Source of the DNA: Hyphomonas sp.
GTDB taxonomy: Bacteria > Pseudomonadota > Alphaproteobacteria > Caulobacterales > Hyphomonadaceae
Assembly (NCBI RefSeq): GCF_018402285.1
Contig: NZ_JAGYJH010000003.1
Location: 1,178,001 to 1,242,000 of the forward strand
Reading direction: 5' to 3'
Length of the DNA: 64,000 nt
Shown: positions 45,819-54,757 of the stretch, one piece after another
Layout: the number at the start of each line of letters is the position of its first letter
How positions within the stretch are numbered: the stretch's first letter is position 1
Notes under the pieces: model-generated
What the model saw: only the letters and a program-made list of their open reading frames with translations
Database searches by the model: none
What the model was told of the DNA's origin: nothing
Position numbers and translations under genes: made by a program

Positions 45819-47380
45819 ACCGCCGCGCTGCACTGGCGGCCATCGGGGGCGCCGGCATCGCGCTGACGGCGCGGGCGGGCGGGCGGGAAGATCCTGTCGT
45901 GCTGACAACCAACGGCCCGGTCTGCGGTGTGCATGAAAGCGGCGGAGCGGTGTTCCGGGGTATTCGCTACGGCGCCGATACGGCCACGACGCGGTTTGTC
46001 CGGCCCCGGCGGCCTGCGCCCTGGCAGGAGACCGTCCGTGCCGTGAGTTATGGGGCTGCCTCGCCGCAGCGCGGGAGCGAGCCCGATCAGTCCGAGGACT
46101 GCCTCTTCCTGAATGTATGGACACCTGAAGCCAGAGCGGGCGGGAACCGGCCAGTGATGCTTTACATCCATGGCGGGGCCTATAACTCCGGATCGGGCTC
46201 TGACGCGCTTTATGATGGCGCCCGGCTGGCGGCGCGCGGCGATGTGGTTGTCATCACGATCAATCACCGCCTGAATGCCTTCGGTTATCTATCGCTTGGG
46301 CAACTCATGCCGGACGCCTATCCCGATTCCGGAAATGCCGGGCAATGGGATATCATCCTGGCGCTGGACTGGGTGAAGGAGAATGTCGCAAGCTTTGGCG
46401 GCGATCCGGGCCGGGTCATGCTGTTTGGCCAATCGGGCGGCGGGGCAAAGATTGCAACGCTCATGGCCGCGCCGGCGGCCAGAGGCCTTTTCCATTCCGT
46501 TGCCACAATGAGCGGGCAGCAGGTGACCGCGTCCGGACCACTGAATGCGCATCGGCGGACGGCGGCCTTTCTTGACCGGCTCGGTATTGCGCAAGGGGAC
46601 GCGGCTGCGCTGGCATCTGTGCCGGCTGCCCGGATCATCGAAGCGCTCGACCTGCGCGATCCGGTGAACCCGGAGTTCCAGATATATTTCGGGCCGGTGA
46701 TGGATGGGCGCCTGCTGACGCGGCACCCTTTCTGGCCCGACGCCCCGCCGCAATCGTCTGCCATTCCGATGATCCTTGGAAATACGCTGGACGAGACGCG
46801 AAACCTGATCGGGCGGGGCGCGCCGGAAATGTTTGATCTGAGCTGGGGTGATCTGCCCGGCGCGCTCGCCCGGCACATGCGGTGCGACATTGATCCGTAT
46901 GAGGTGGTTTCAGCTTATCGTGGCTTTTACCCGGATCGCTCGCCGGGAGAGATTTTCTTTGCCGCGACCACGGCCGCGCGCTCCTGGCGCGGTCAGGTCG
47001 AGGAGGCCGATGCGCGGGCGCGGGAAGGTGGACCCAACTGGGTTTACCGGTTTGATCTTCCGTGGGCAGCCGAAGGCGGCAGATGGGGCGCGCCGCACAT
47101 GGTCGATATCGGCTACGCTTTCCTGAACCTTGACCAGCCTGGCGCGATGCCCGGCGAGCGGGCCCATGCCTTGCGGGTGTCGAACGCTCTTTCCGGGGCC
47201 TTCATCTCGCTCGCCCGGAACGGGGACCCCAACCATTCCGGGATCCCGCACTGGCCACGCCATACGATTGCGGCGCGTGAAACGATGATCTTTGGCAAGA
47301 CGGTCTACGCCGCCAATGACCCGCGCGGGAATGAGCGCGCCCTCTTTGCCAAGGTCCCCTTCATCCAGTGGGGCAGCTAG
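45809..47380 (+). CDS. carboxylesterase type B, Tat-exported
   Basis: A 523-residue alpha/beta hydrolase of the para-nitrobenzyl esterase/carboxylesterase B family. A twin-arginine signal peptide (MQVNRRAALAAIGGAGIAL) precedes the catalytic domain with EDCLFLNVWTP, HGGAYNSGSGS (oxyanion hole), and the Ser nucleophile in FGQSGGGAKI. In a pectin locus it most likely removes methyl or acetyl esters from polygalacturonate before lyase attack (inference). GGAGGG lies before ATG 45809. Confidence 0.85.
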   Translation: MQVNRRAALAAIGGAGIALTARAGGREDPVVLTTNGPVCGVHESGGAVFRGIRYGADTATTRFVRPRRPAPWQETVRAVSYGAASPQRGSEPDQSEDCLFLNVWTPEARAGGNRPVMLYIHGGAYNSGSGSDALYDGARLAARGDVVVITINHRLNAFGYLSLGQLMPDAYPDSGNAGQWDIILALDWVKENVASFGGDPGRVMLFGQSGGGAKIATLMAAPAARGLFHSVATMSGQQVTASGPLNAHRRTAAFLDRLGIAQGDAAALASVPAARIIEALDLRDPVNPEFQIYFGPVMDGRLLTRHPFWPDAPPQSSAIPMILGNTLDETRNLIGRGAPEMFDLSWGDLPGALARHMRCDIDPYEVVSAYRGFYPDRSPGEIFFAATTAARSWRGQVEEADARAREGGPNWVYRFDLPWAAEGGRWGAPHMVDIGYAFLNLDQPGAMPGERAHALRVSNALSGAFISLARNGDPNHSGIPHWPRHTIAARETMIFGKTVYAANDPRGNERALFAKVPFIQWGS

Positions 47381-49044
47381 ACCGCCCGGAACTTGACGGA
47401 GCGGATGAGCGCAGACCCGTTGCCAGAGGCATAGAGGGCGGGGCGCAGGCTGAGGAAGTCGCCATCGGTGTTGTGATGGTAGCCGGAGACTTCCATCTGG
47501 ACGGCGTATTTCTGCCAGGTCTGCCCATCACGGCTCGTATGGATTGTCACGATGTGATGGTCGTTCCGGATACGGATCCGCAGGCGGTTGCCATGCCCCT
47601 CCGGCGCGCGGCCCCGGCGCGGGCGGCCATAGCGGTGCATCACCACACTATCAGCGTCAAAGCCGACGCCGGCATACAGCCGTTTGCTGTAGAACAGAAG
47701 CAAACCGGCCTCCGTGCCCTCGCCGATTTCGATATCCGCTTCGATTTCATAGGCGAGCTCACCCGCGATCAGGCAAAGGGGTGACGCGTCGCCGGGGCCA
47801 CTGCCCTTGGCGGCAAGGCGCAGCCCTTCGGGGGTAAGTTGGAACCGGCTGCTTTCGTCAGCTGCCGGATCATAGAATGTCCAGAGGGTTCCGAGACGAT
47901 TGGTGCTGAAATCATCCGACAGGGCCTGGCCATGGCTCAGGCTGCTTGTCGGAGCGGGCATGGGAATGGGCCCGGAAAGGTCTCCGCCTTCGGCAACCGG
48001 CCAGCCATCCTCGCTCCAGCTGACAGGGTCCAGAAGCATCTGTCGCCCCAGTGTCCAGAAGCCGTTCTCGTAGCCATGATAGGCCATCCACCATTTCCCG
48101 TCAGGCCCTTCGACCAGCGTCGCATGCCCCCGGGACCACCATTTTTCCTCGGCAGACCATGTGCGGACAATCGGGTTGTTCGGGCAATCCTCCCACGGAC
48201 CATGGATGGAGCGTGATCGTGCGACGATGACCATATGGCCGGTTGGCGGGCCGGCTGTCCCGCCGACGGCCGTGATCATGTAAAAAAAGCCGCCCCGGCG
48301 CATGATCTTCGGCCCCTCTGGCGCAAAGGCTTCGACAGTCCAGTCATCGGGATACCGCCAGGGATCGTAGACATGCTCAACCTCGCCAACAGTGGCAAGG
48401 CCGTCCGGGGTGAGACGAACCCTGTCGCCTCTGCTGAGAAACAGGTAGCGCTGTCCATCTTCGCCCACAGCATGGCCGGGGTCGATATGACCGGGCAATT
48501 TGAGGTCGACAGGCTCGCTCCACGGGCCTTCGATCCGGTCGGCCCAGATGACATAGTTTGAGCGGTAATCTGGAAAGCGTGCGGGAATGTAGAGGAAATA
48601 GCGCCCGTCATGCTTGCAGAGTTCTGGTGCCCAGACAGAGCCGATGGGCGTGTTCAGGGCCGCCGTGACGGGGGACCAGTTCACCAGGTCCTTCGATTTC
48701 CAGATGGTCAGGCCCGGATAGGCATCGAAGGTCGAGAAGGTCATGTAATAGGTGTCGCCGTCGCGCAGGACGCTGGGGTCTGGCCGGTCACCAGAGAAAA
48801 CAGGATTCAGGAATGTGCCATTGCCGAGATCGGCGCGGCGCTGGCCTTCAAAGCCGCCGGGCCAGGACAGATGCCGCCAGTCCTTTCCCGATACCGACAA
48901 AAGGCCTTCATGGCCTGCTCCCGAGGGCGCAAGCGCTTCGGTCACCGGGGCTGCAGGCGCCGGGCCTGTCCGGGAGGTGCAGCCTGCCGCCAGGGGCAGG
49001 GCGCCAAGTGTCAACAGGGCAGAGCGTCTGGATAGGTCGGCCAT
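47377..49044 (-). CDS. GH43 family glycoside hydrolase lipoprotein
   Basis: A 555-residue secreted enzyme. Start 49044 gives a signal peptide with both a twin-Arg-like pair (SRRSALLTL) and a lipobox (PLAAGCTS). The five-bladed propeller begins NPVFSGDRPDPSVL (catalytic Asp), continues with GSVWAPELCKHDGRYFLY and APEGPKIMRRGGFFYM (proton donor Glu), and ends with a C-terminal beta-sandwich (about 390-555). GH43 enzymes cleave arabinan, xylan or galactan side chains; here pectin side chains are likely. The gene is convergent to the esterase, overlapping by 4 bases. Confidence 0.87.
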   Translation of the reverse strand: MADLSRRSALLTLGALPLAAGCTSRTGPAPAAPVTEALAPSGAGHEGLLSVSGKDWRHLSWPGGFEGQRRADLGNGTFLNPVFSGDRPDPSVLRDGDTYYMTFSTFDAYPGLTIWKSKDLVNWSPVTAALNTPIGSVWAPELCKHDGRYFLYIPARFPDYRSNYVIWADRIEGPWSEPVDLKLPGHIDPGHAVGEDGQRYLFLSRGDRVRLTPDGLATVGEVEHVYDPWRYPDDWTVEAFAPEGPKIMRRGGFFYMITAVGGTAGPPTGHMVIVARSRSIHGPWEDCPNNPIVRTWSAEEKWWSRGHATLVEGPDGKWWMAYHGYENGFWTLGRQMLLDPVSWSEDGWPVAEGGDLSGPIPMPAPTSSLSHGQALSDDFSTNRLGTLWTFYDPAADESSRFQLTPEGLRLAAKGSGPGDASPLCLIAGELAYEIEADIEIGEGTEAGLLLFYSKRLYAGVGFDADSVVMHRYGRPRRGRAPEGHGNRLRIRIRNDHHIVTIHTSRDGQTWQKYAVQMEVSGYHHNTDGDFLSLRPALYASGNGSALIRSVKFRAV

Positions 49045-49067
49045 GAATGTGTCTCCATAAACAAAAT

Positions 49068-49099
49068 CGCCGGCGGCTTCGGGAATGAAACCGCCGGCG
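49068..49099 (-). terminator. terminator-like hairpin downstream of the TonB receptor
   Basis: CGCCGGCGG (49068-49076) and CCGCCGGCG (49091-49099) form a 9-bp stem on the minus strand followed by ATTTTG. It lies between the receptor stop and the GH43 start, and would allow partial read-through only. Confidence 0.65.
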
Positions 49100-49172
49100 T
49101 TTGAGGCCAGGTCAGGGGGCGGCGCCCGGTGCCAAGGGAGCAAGCACTGAGCCTGCCGGCCCCGCCTGAGCC

Positions 49173-52052
49173 CTAGTAGCGGTAGCGCACACCGACAACG
49201 AATTCGCGGCCGGTATGTTCGTAATTGAGGTTGTTCTGACGCTCCGAGCTGATCCAGCGCTCGTCATACACATCGGTCAGGTTGATCGCCTCGAAGGTGA
49301 GATCGATCTTCTCCGACAGCTGGTAGGAGGCCGAGAAGTCGAGGTTCAGCGTTGCCGCCTTGCCTTCAACGTCGTTGTTGTTTCCTGCCGGAACAGTCGT
49401 CAGGTATTCGTCCCGCCAGGTGGTGGAAATCCGTGCTTCCAGCGGACCGCGCTCATAGTAGAGCGTGCCGCTGAAGGATTCCGGGGACTGGCCGACGAGG
49501 GGCTGTGTGACTGTCGCGCCGGTCGTGGCGCTCACGATGTAATCGAATTCGGATTCGATCTTTGTGAAGTTCACGATGCCGCCGAAGCCATGCAGGTATT
49601 CCGGGATGAAGCTGAAGTTGAACGGCGTCTGTGCCGTCACTTCAAACCCGGTCAGGTCGCCGCCTTCTGTGTTGACGAAGGTTGTCACCGCGAAGATGTC
49701 GGACGGCGACACGCCGGGCTGCAACAGCGATGCCGGGAAACCTGTTTCCGAGAACGCCTTCTGCTCGCGCAGACGCTGCACGAAGCTGTCGATTTCCTTG
49801 CGGAACAGGGCCACCGAGAACAGGGCTTCTTCGTAGGGATACCATTCGAAAGACAGGTCATAATTGTTTGACCGGATCGGATCGAGAAAGGGGTTACCGG
49901 ATGTGAGCGACAAGCCGGGGGGGCTGGTGTCGATTGAACCGCCGGGCGTCAGCGCGGTAAGGTTCGGCCGGGCCATCGTCTTGGCGGCAGCAAAGCGCAC
50001 CAGGACATCCGGTATCGGCTCAAGGACCATGTTGAGAGCCGGCAGCGTATCATTGTACGTGTTGTTCGCTGTGGTTTCAGCGCCGCTCAGGAGGCCGACC
50101 GAGGTGAGGTCTGTCTCGACATAGCGCACACCGAGATTGCCGCGGAACGGCATTGTGCCCAGATCCGTGCTCCAGTCGAGCTGGACATAACCGCCTGTCG
50201 ACTTCTCGTTGGCGCTGCGGGTTTCACCTGCAAACACCGTGCGGCGCCAGTCACCATATTCATTGATGCAATTGCAATCGAAGTTGATGATGGTGTTCAG
50301 GGCGTTGAGGTCTGGTATTATCCAGCTCGTCGGCGTTCCGGCAGGCAGGTCCATGCCCTGGCCGAAATTGCTGATCGTCGTCGTATAGTCGGCCAGCGAG
50401 AATCCGTTGGCCGCAAGCTGTGCCAGCGTTGCCGCCGATACGCCTTCGGCGGGCTTGCGCCATTCATTGACGCGGAACCCAAACTCCTTGACCGAGACGC
50501 CGCCGCTGACGGTGAACACATCTGTCAGATCATACTCCAGATCAATGCGGGCCGTTTCATAGGTGTTCAGTGTCTTGTTTGGACGCAGGCGGATGATTGA
50601 AGCGTCTCCGAGCGCGGTGCTCGACGAGAACACATAGTTGGCCGGGTTCGTCACGTCGAAGCCGTAATTGAACGCGGGCAGGTTCGGATCGGAGTAATCG
50701 TACGAATAACCGTCCACGTCGTAGGCCTCGAGCGAGATGGTCGTCTGCTGCGGGTTCGAGCCGATTGCGCGGGAGAATCCGCCCATGGCAGTCATCCGGA
50801 GGCGGTCAGAGACCTCATGCTCCACGTTGAGCGAGTTCTGAATGAACTCTGTCGACAGAATGTCGATCCGCTGCTCTGTGCGGATGTCGACGTCATTGAA
50901 CGTGCCCTGGACCAGAGTGCGGTTGTCATCCACGCGGCCGGACACAAGATCCATTGCGCGGAAGCCCTGATCCCTCGTTTCACGGGCAAAGGAAATCACT
51001 TCCAGGAACTCTTCCTGCCGGGTCTGATCGAGCTTTGCATAGAGCGAGTCGAACGTGATTTCCGTGCCATCAAAGGGCTCGAACTGAAGCGCGCCGGTAA
51101 GGCCAATGCGTTCACGGTCATAGCCGATGCGGCCATAGCGCGGGATACGCGGGTGAGCGGCGTTCCAGGCAGCCTCCTCGGCCGCAAGTCCGCTCAGCGT
51201 ATTGCCGGCAGCATCGGTAATGGTGCCGACCGACTGATAGCAGCGCGTTCTGCCCACATAGCTGGTAATGATCCCGCCTGTGCTTGTCGGAACGCAGCCG
51301 TCATCTGCCGGAACACGGAAGCGGCCCGAGCTCGAGCCCTCTTCGAATGTGTTGCGGGCCGAGTAGGCAACGGACAGAAGGCCGCCAAGGCGCCCATCCA
51401 TCCAGCGGTCGGAGATCAGCGCGGTGAAGCGTGGGTCGGTCTCTTCGGAGAGGTCGTTATAGGACGCCTGCGCGCCGGTCGCGAAGGTGAAGCCGTCAAA
51501 GTCGAACGGTTTGGCTGTGCGCAGCTGGACAGTTGCGCCCAGGGAGCCTTCGTCCACAGCCGCTTCCTGTGATTTGGCAACCTTCACGCTGTTGAAAAGG
51601 TCAGCTGCGAAAATGTTGAAATCGAACTGGCGGTTGCGGTTGGCGCGGCCATCGCGGCCGCCGGTGGTCGCCAGGGCTTCCATGCCGTTGATCTGAACGC
51701 GGACGAAGTCAGAGCTCAGGCCGCGCACGTTGATGGAGCGGCCTTCCCCGCCGTCCCGGTCAATCTGGACGCCGGGAATACGCTGGAGCGATTCGGCCAG
51801 GTTCAGGTCCGGGAAATCCGCGATGTCTTCGGCGCTTATGGCGTCAACGATGCCTGTTTCCGCGCGCTTGACCGCAAGGGACTGCTGGAGGCTTCCGCGG
51901 AAGCCCTTCACAACAACCGTTTCCTGCCGGCTTTCTGCTTCGTCCGAAGGCGTATCTTCCTGCGCCGCTGCCCCAAGGCCGCCCGTGAGCAGGCCGATGG
52001 CAGCTGCTCCCATGAGCAGCCGGAAGTTAAAACTGTTTTCCTTGAAACGCAT
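49173..52052 (-). CDS. TonB-dependent outer-membrane receptor for pectin oligosaccharides
   Basis: A 959-residue receptor: signal peptide, a TonB-box-like ETVVVKGFRGSLQQ, a plug domain (DAISAEDIADFPDLNLAESLQRIPGVQ, SINVRGLSSDFVRVQING) and a 22-strand barrel ending in an aromatic residue (FVVGVRYRY). It belongs to the large sugar-type TonB receptor class common in Caulobacter-like bacteria. Start 52052 has GGAGGAG directly upstream. Substrate is inferred from neighbours: two pectate lyases and galacturonate catabolism. Two predicted operators lie upstream. Confidence 0.9.
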   Translation of the reverse strand: MRFKENSFNFRLLMGAAAIGLLTGGLGAAAQEDTPSDEAESRQETVVVKGFRGSLQQSLAVKRAETGIVDAISAEDIADFPDLNLAESLQRIPGVQIDRDGGEGRSINVRGLSSDFVRVQINGMEALATTGGRDGRANRNRQFDFNIFAADLFNSVKVAKSQEAAVDEGSLGATVQLRTAKPFDFDGFTFATGAQASYNDLSEETDPRFTALISDRWMDGRLGGLLSVAYSARNTFEEGSSSGRFRVPADDGCVPTSTGGIITSYVGRTRCYQSVGTITDAAGNTLSGLAAEEAAWNAAHPRIPRYGRIGYDRERIGLTGALQFEPFDGTEITFDSLYAKLDQTRQEEFLEVISFARETRDQGFRAMDLVSGRVDDNRTLVQGTFNDVDIRTEQRIDILSTEFIQNSLNVEHEVSDRLRMTAMGGFSRAIGSNPQQTTISLEAYDVDGYSYDYSDPNLPAFNYGFDVTNPANYVFSSSTALGDASIIRLRPNKTLNTYETARIDLEYDLTDVFTVSGGVSVKEFGFRVNEWRKPAEGVSAATLAQLAANGFSLADYTTTISNFGQGMDLPAGTPTSWIIPDLNALNTIINFDCNCINEYGDWRRTVFAGETRSANEKSTGGYVQLDWSTDLGTMPFRGNLGVRYVETDLTSVGLLSGAETTANNTYNDTLPALNMVLEPIPDVLVRFAAAKTMARPNLTALTPGGSIDTSPPGLSLTSGNPFLDPIRSNNYDLSFEWYPYEEALFSVALFRKEIDSFVQRLREQKAFSETGFPASLLQPGVSPSDIFAVTTFVNTEGGDLTGFEVTAQTPFNFSFIPEYLHGFGGIVNFTKIESEFDYIVSATTGATVTQPLVGQSPESFSGTLYYERGPLEARISTTWRDEYLTTVPAGNNNDVEGKAATLNLDFSASYQLSEKIDLTFEAINLTDVYDERWISSERQNNLNYEHTGREFVVGVRYRY

Positions 52053-52121
52053 GTCTGGTCTCCTCCCCAGGGTATCGTCGTCTCTACTTGCACCCCTTTC
52101 TGCGAAGGGGGTCTGCGATAA

Positions 52122-52159
52122 TGCCACCGGTATCATTACTCATTATGCCACCGGTGGCA
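52122..52159. promoter_or_regulatory. tandem predicted LacI operators upstream of the TonB receptor
   Basis: TGCCACCGGTATCA (52122-52135) and the perfect palindrome TGCCACCGGTGGCA (52146-52159), centres 24 bases apart, in the 166-bp region before the receptor start at 52052. Confidence 0.7.
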
Positions 52160-52218
52160 ATTCTAAAAATTTCCGTTACTTCATCTTTGGGATACTTTCC
52201 TGATGATGGCCGGGATTA

Positions 52219-53079
52219 TCAAGTTTCAGCTGGGCGCGAACGTGACGGCGGGTTGATCGGATGGGCGGGCAGCAATCTAAGATAGATTGTCTCCAGCCCT
52301 TCGGTTTCTATCGAGGCGGTTTGCCCGGCAGAGGCGGCGTGCACGCCGGTAACGGCGCCGGTCGAGACGTGCATTCCCTTGCGCAGGGGCAGGCCGCGCG
52401 CCGCGCAGATTTCCAGAAGCTGTCGGAACGATTCAAGAGGGCCGCCCGGGATGGAGTTTGCGTCCCCCTTACCAGCCAAGCCGCCATCGATCAGTGTTCG
52501 CATCTTCCAGCTTGCGGGCGAAGCATCGCGCCAGCCCTGGATTTCCTGGCCGAGAACCAGGCCGTTATTGTTGCCGAAATCGGAAATCGTCACCAGGGGG
52601 CCGTGATCATTGATTCCCGCAAAACAGCTGGAGGCGATCTCGGCGCCAACACGCACCGAACCCGCAATCGACAAGGCCTCTTCCAGTGTCCACCGCATCT
52701 TGTCGGCGGGTGCGTCGTGTCCGGCGGCAATGACAATTTCACCCTCCACCGCGCCGAAGCCGCCCTCAAAGACCTGGCAGTCAACCGGCGTGCCGTGTGC
52801 GTACGAGACCTGTGAAGCAAAGATCGGACCGGCAAGGCGATCCGTGCCATAGGCACTGTCCCAGGGGGGATTGATGCGGCCGACTTTCCAGCCGGCAACC
52901 ACGTCGGGCCAGAGCTGGATGGCGCGGTTCTGGATCTCATACGCCTCAGCCAGGCTCGCAGGCATGGCGCCTGGATAGGCAGGCAATGGCTCAGCGCTGA
53001 GGCGAGCGCGCACAAAGGCATCGGCCCGGACATCAGCCGCGGCCACATTGCTCACTTCAGTTGTATTTCCCTGCGTCAT
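52219..53079 (-). CDS. 2-keto-4-pentenoate hydratase-like protein (MhpD/FAH fold)
   Basis: A 286-residue protein of the MhpD/HpcG hydratase group in the fumarylacetoacetase superfamily. It has the AYEIQNRAIQLWP and GWKVGRINPPWDSAYGTDRL N-terminal features, metal ligands in GAVEGEIVIAAG (E) and later acidic residues, and the PGGPLESFRQLLEICAARG C terminus. Classical members hydrate 2-oxopent-4-enoate from aromatic catabolism; here a role on a 2-keto-3-deoxy sugar acid is possible but unproven. An operator lies between it and the PL1 gene. Confidence 0.8.
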   Translation of the reverse strand: MTQGNTTEVSNVAAADVRADAFVRARLSAEPLPAYPGAMPASLAEAYEIQNRAIQLWPDVVAGWKVGRINPPWDSAYGTDRLAGPIFASQVSYAHGTPVDCQVFEGGFGAVEGEIVIAAGHDAPADKMRWTLEEALSIAGSVRVGAEIASSCFAGINDHGPLVTISDFGNNNGLVLGQEIQGWRDASPASWKMRTLIDGGLAGKGDANSIPGGPLESFRQLLEICAARGLPLRKGMHVSTGAVTGVHAASAGQTASIETEGLETIYLRLLPAHPINPPSRSRPAET

Positions 53080-53168
53080 CCCTCGTGCCTGTTCTGTCAG
53101 CTGGGGCGCTGTCTGACGCCCTGCGGATCTGATTGTTGAATTCCGGGCCTGCCTTGCTGGACAGGTGT

Positions 53169-53182
53169 GGAAACCGGTGTCA
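53169..53182. promoter_or_regulatory. predicted LacI operator between the hydratase and PL1 genes
   Basis: GGAAACCGGTGTCA differs from the TGnnACCGGTnnCA motif at the first base only. It lies between two divergent genes and could control both. Confidence 0.55.
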
Positions 53183-53281
53183 TACTTCCCTTAAAGTTCA
53201 GTCTGTCAACTGGTTTCTGACCCGGGTGGCAGGCAAGACAGGTCAGGCGCCAGATCAGAGCGCCCATCGGAGGAAAAGTTC

Positions 53282-54676
53282 ATGGGGTATACATTCCGCA
53301 ATTCTGCGCGCAGCGGCGCGGCCATTCTGGCGATCATCCTGAGTGGCTGCGCCAGCCTTGCCATTGCGCCCTCCATGAGCGCGGCGCCCGCTGAAGGATC
53401 AGCCCTCGCCGCGGCGCCCGATCAGGTCTGGTTTTTCCCGGATATTGACTGGTCGGCCTATACCGATGGCGGCCGCGGCGGAGAGATCGTGCGGGTCACG
53501 ACGCTTGCCAATGACGGGCCAGGAAGCCTGCGCGAAGCCATCGCCATGAAGGGCCCGCGTATCGTCGTGTTTGAAGTGGGCGGCGTGATCGATCTGGAGA
53601 AACAGACGATCACCATCAGCAATCCTGACATTACGATTGCGGGCCAGACCGCGCCGTCGCCGGGAATCACGCTGATCCGCGGCGGGATTGATGTGAAGAC
53701 GAACGACGTCATCCTGCAACATCTGCGCATCCGGCCCGGAGATAATGGCGAGGCCCGCGCATCTGGCTTTGCTGAAGATTCCATTGCCACAACCAGCGCC
53801 CGCAATCTCATCGTCGATCATTGCTCACTGACCTGGGCGGTCGACGAGAATCTTTCCGCCTCTGGCCCGCGGTTCACGGGCGAGACGCCGGATGAATGGC
53901 GCGCAGGCACGTCCCACAATATCCTCTACAGCCACAATCTCATCGCCGAGGGGCTCGCCGATTCGACCCATCCCAAGTTCGAGCATTCCAAAGGCTCGCT
54001 GATCCATGACAACGTGAACGGCATCCTGATCTATGGAAATCTGTATGCCCATAATTATGAGCGCAGCCCGCTATTCAAGGGCGGCGTACACGGACAGATC
54101 GTCAATAACTTCATCTACGATCCCGGACAGCGCGCGGTGCATTATAATCTGCAGGCGCTGGAATGGGGCAAGGTAGCGTTCGAGACCGGCAAGATGGACC
54201 TTATCGGCAATGTCATGCGGGCCGGATTGTCGACGCTCGATGGACTCCCGCTGGTGATGATCGGCGGCGACGGCGATCTGGCGCTCTATGCCCGCGACAA
54301 TATCGCGGTTGACCGCTGGGGCGCGCCATTGCCTGAGCGCGGGCGTTACACGACTGGCGCGGCAAAGATCATCGAGGCAGACGCTCCGATGCCCCTGCCG
54401 GAGGGACTGCCCGTGCTGCCGGCGGCTTCGGTTGAGCGCTTCGTGCTCGCCAATGCCGGCGCGCGGCCCTGGGACCGGGACGGGCATGACGTCCGGATCT
54501 TCGCCAACGCTGCTGAAGGCCGGGGCGAAGTCATCGACAGCCAGTCGGAAGTCGGTGGTTATCCGGACATCGAACCGACCCGGAAAGCTTTCGACCCCTC
54601 GCTCTGGGACCTTGATACGATGTTGCCGAAATCCGCCGAAGCGCTGGACGCCAGCGCGCGCGGCAGGGGAACCTGA
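53282..54676 (+). CDS. pectate lyase (PL1-like) lipoprotein
   Basis: A 464-residue lipoprotein: signal peptide with lipobox (AILAIILSGCAS) and a right-handed parallel beta-helix: GGEIVRVTTLANDGPGSLRE, RIVVFEVGGVIDL, the Ca-binding-type NLIVDHCSLTWAVDENLSA and KGSLIHDN. This pattern is typical of PL1 pectate lyases found in marine Proteobacteria. It cleaves polygalacturonate by beta-elimination, leaving a 4,5-unsaturated end. Anchored at the envelope, it complements the soluble Pel10. GGAGG lies before ATG 53282. Confidence 0.87.
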   Translation: MGYTFRNSARSGAAILAIILSGCASLAIAPSMSAAPAEGSALAAAPDQVWFFPDIDWSAYTDGGRGGEIVRVTTLANDGPGSLREAIAMKGPRIVVFEVGGVIDLEKQTITISNPDITIAGQTAPSPGITLIRGGIDVKTNDVILQHLRIRPGDNGEARASGFAEDSIATTSARNLIVDHCSLTWAVDENLSASGPRFTGETPDEWRAGTSHNILYSHNLIAEGLADSTHPKFEHSKGSLIHDNVNGILIYGNLYAHNYERSPLFKGGVHGQIVNNFIYDPGQRAVHYNLQALEWGKVAFETGKMDLIGNVMRAGLSTLDGLPLVMIGGDGDLALYARDNIAVDRWGAPLPERGRYTTGAAKIIEADAPMPLPEGLPVLPAASVERFVLANAGARPWDRDGHDVRIFANAAEGRGEVIDSQSEVGGYPDIEPTRKAFDPSLWDLDTMLPKSAEALDASARGRGT

Positions 54677-54757
54677 GGCCTCAAAAACCGCACGACGCTT
54701 GCAAAATGTCCACCGCCGGGCAAAAGAGGACATTCCATTCTCAAACAAGGGTTTCCG

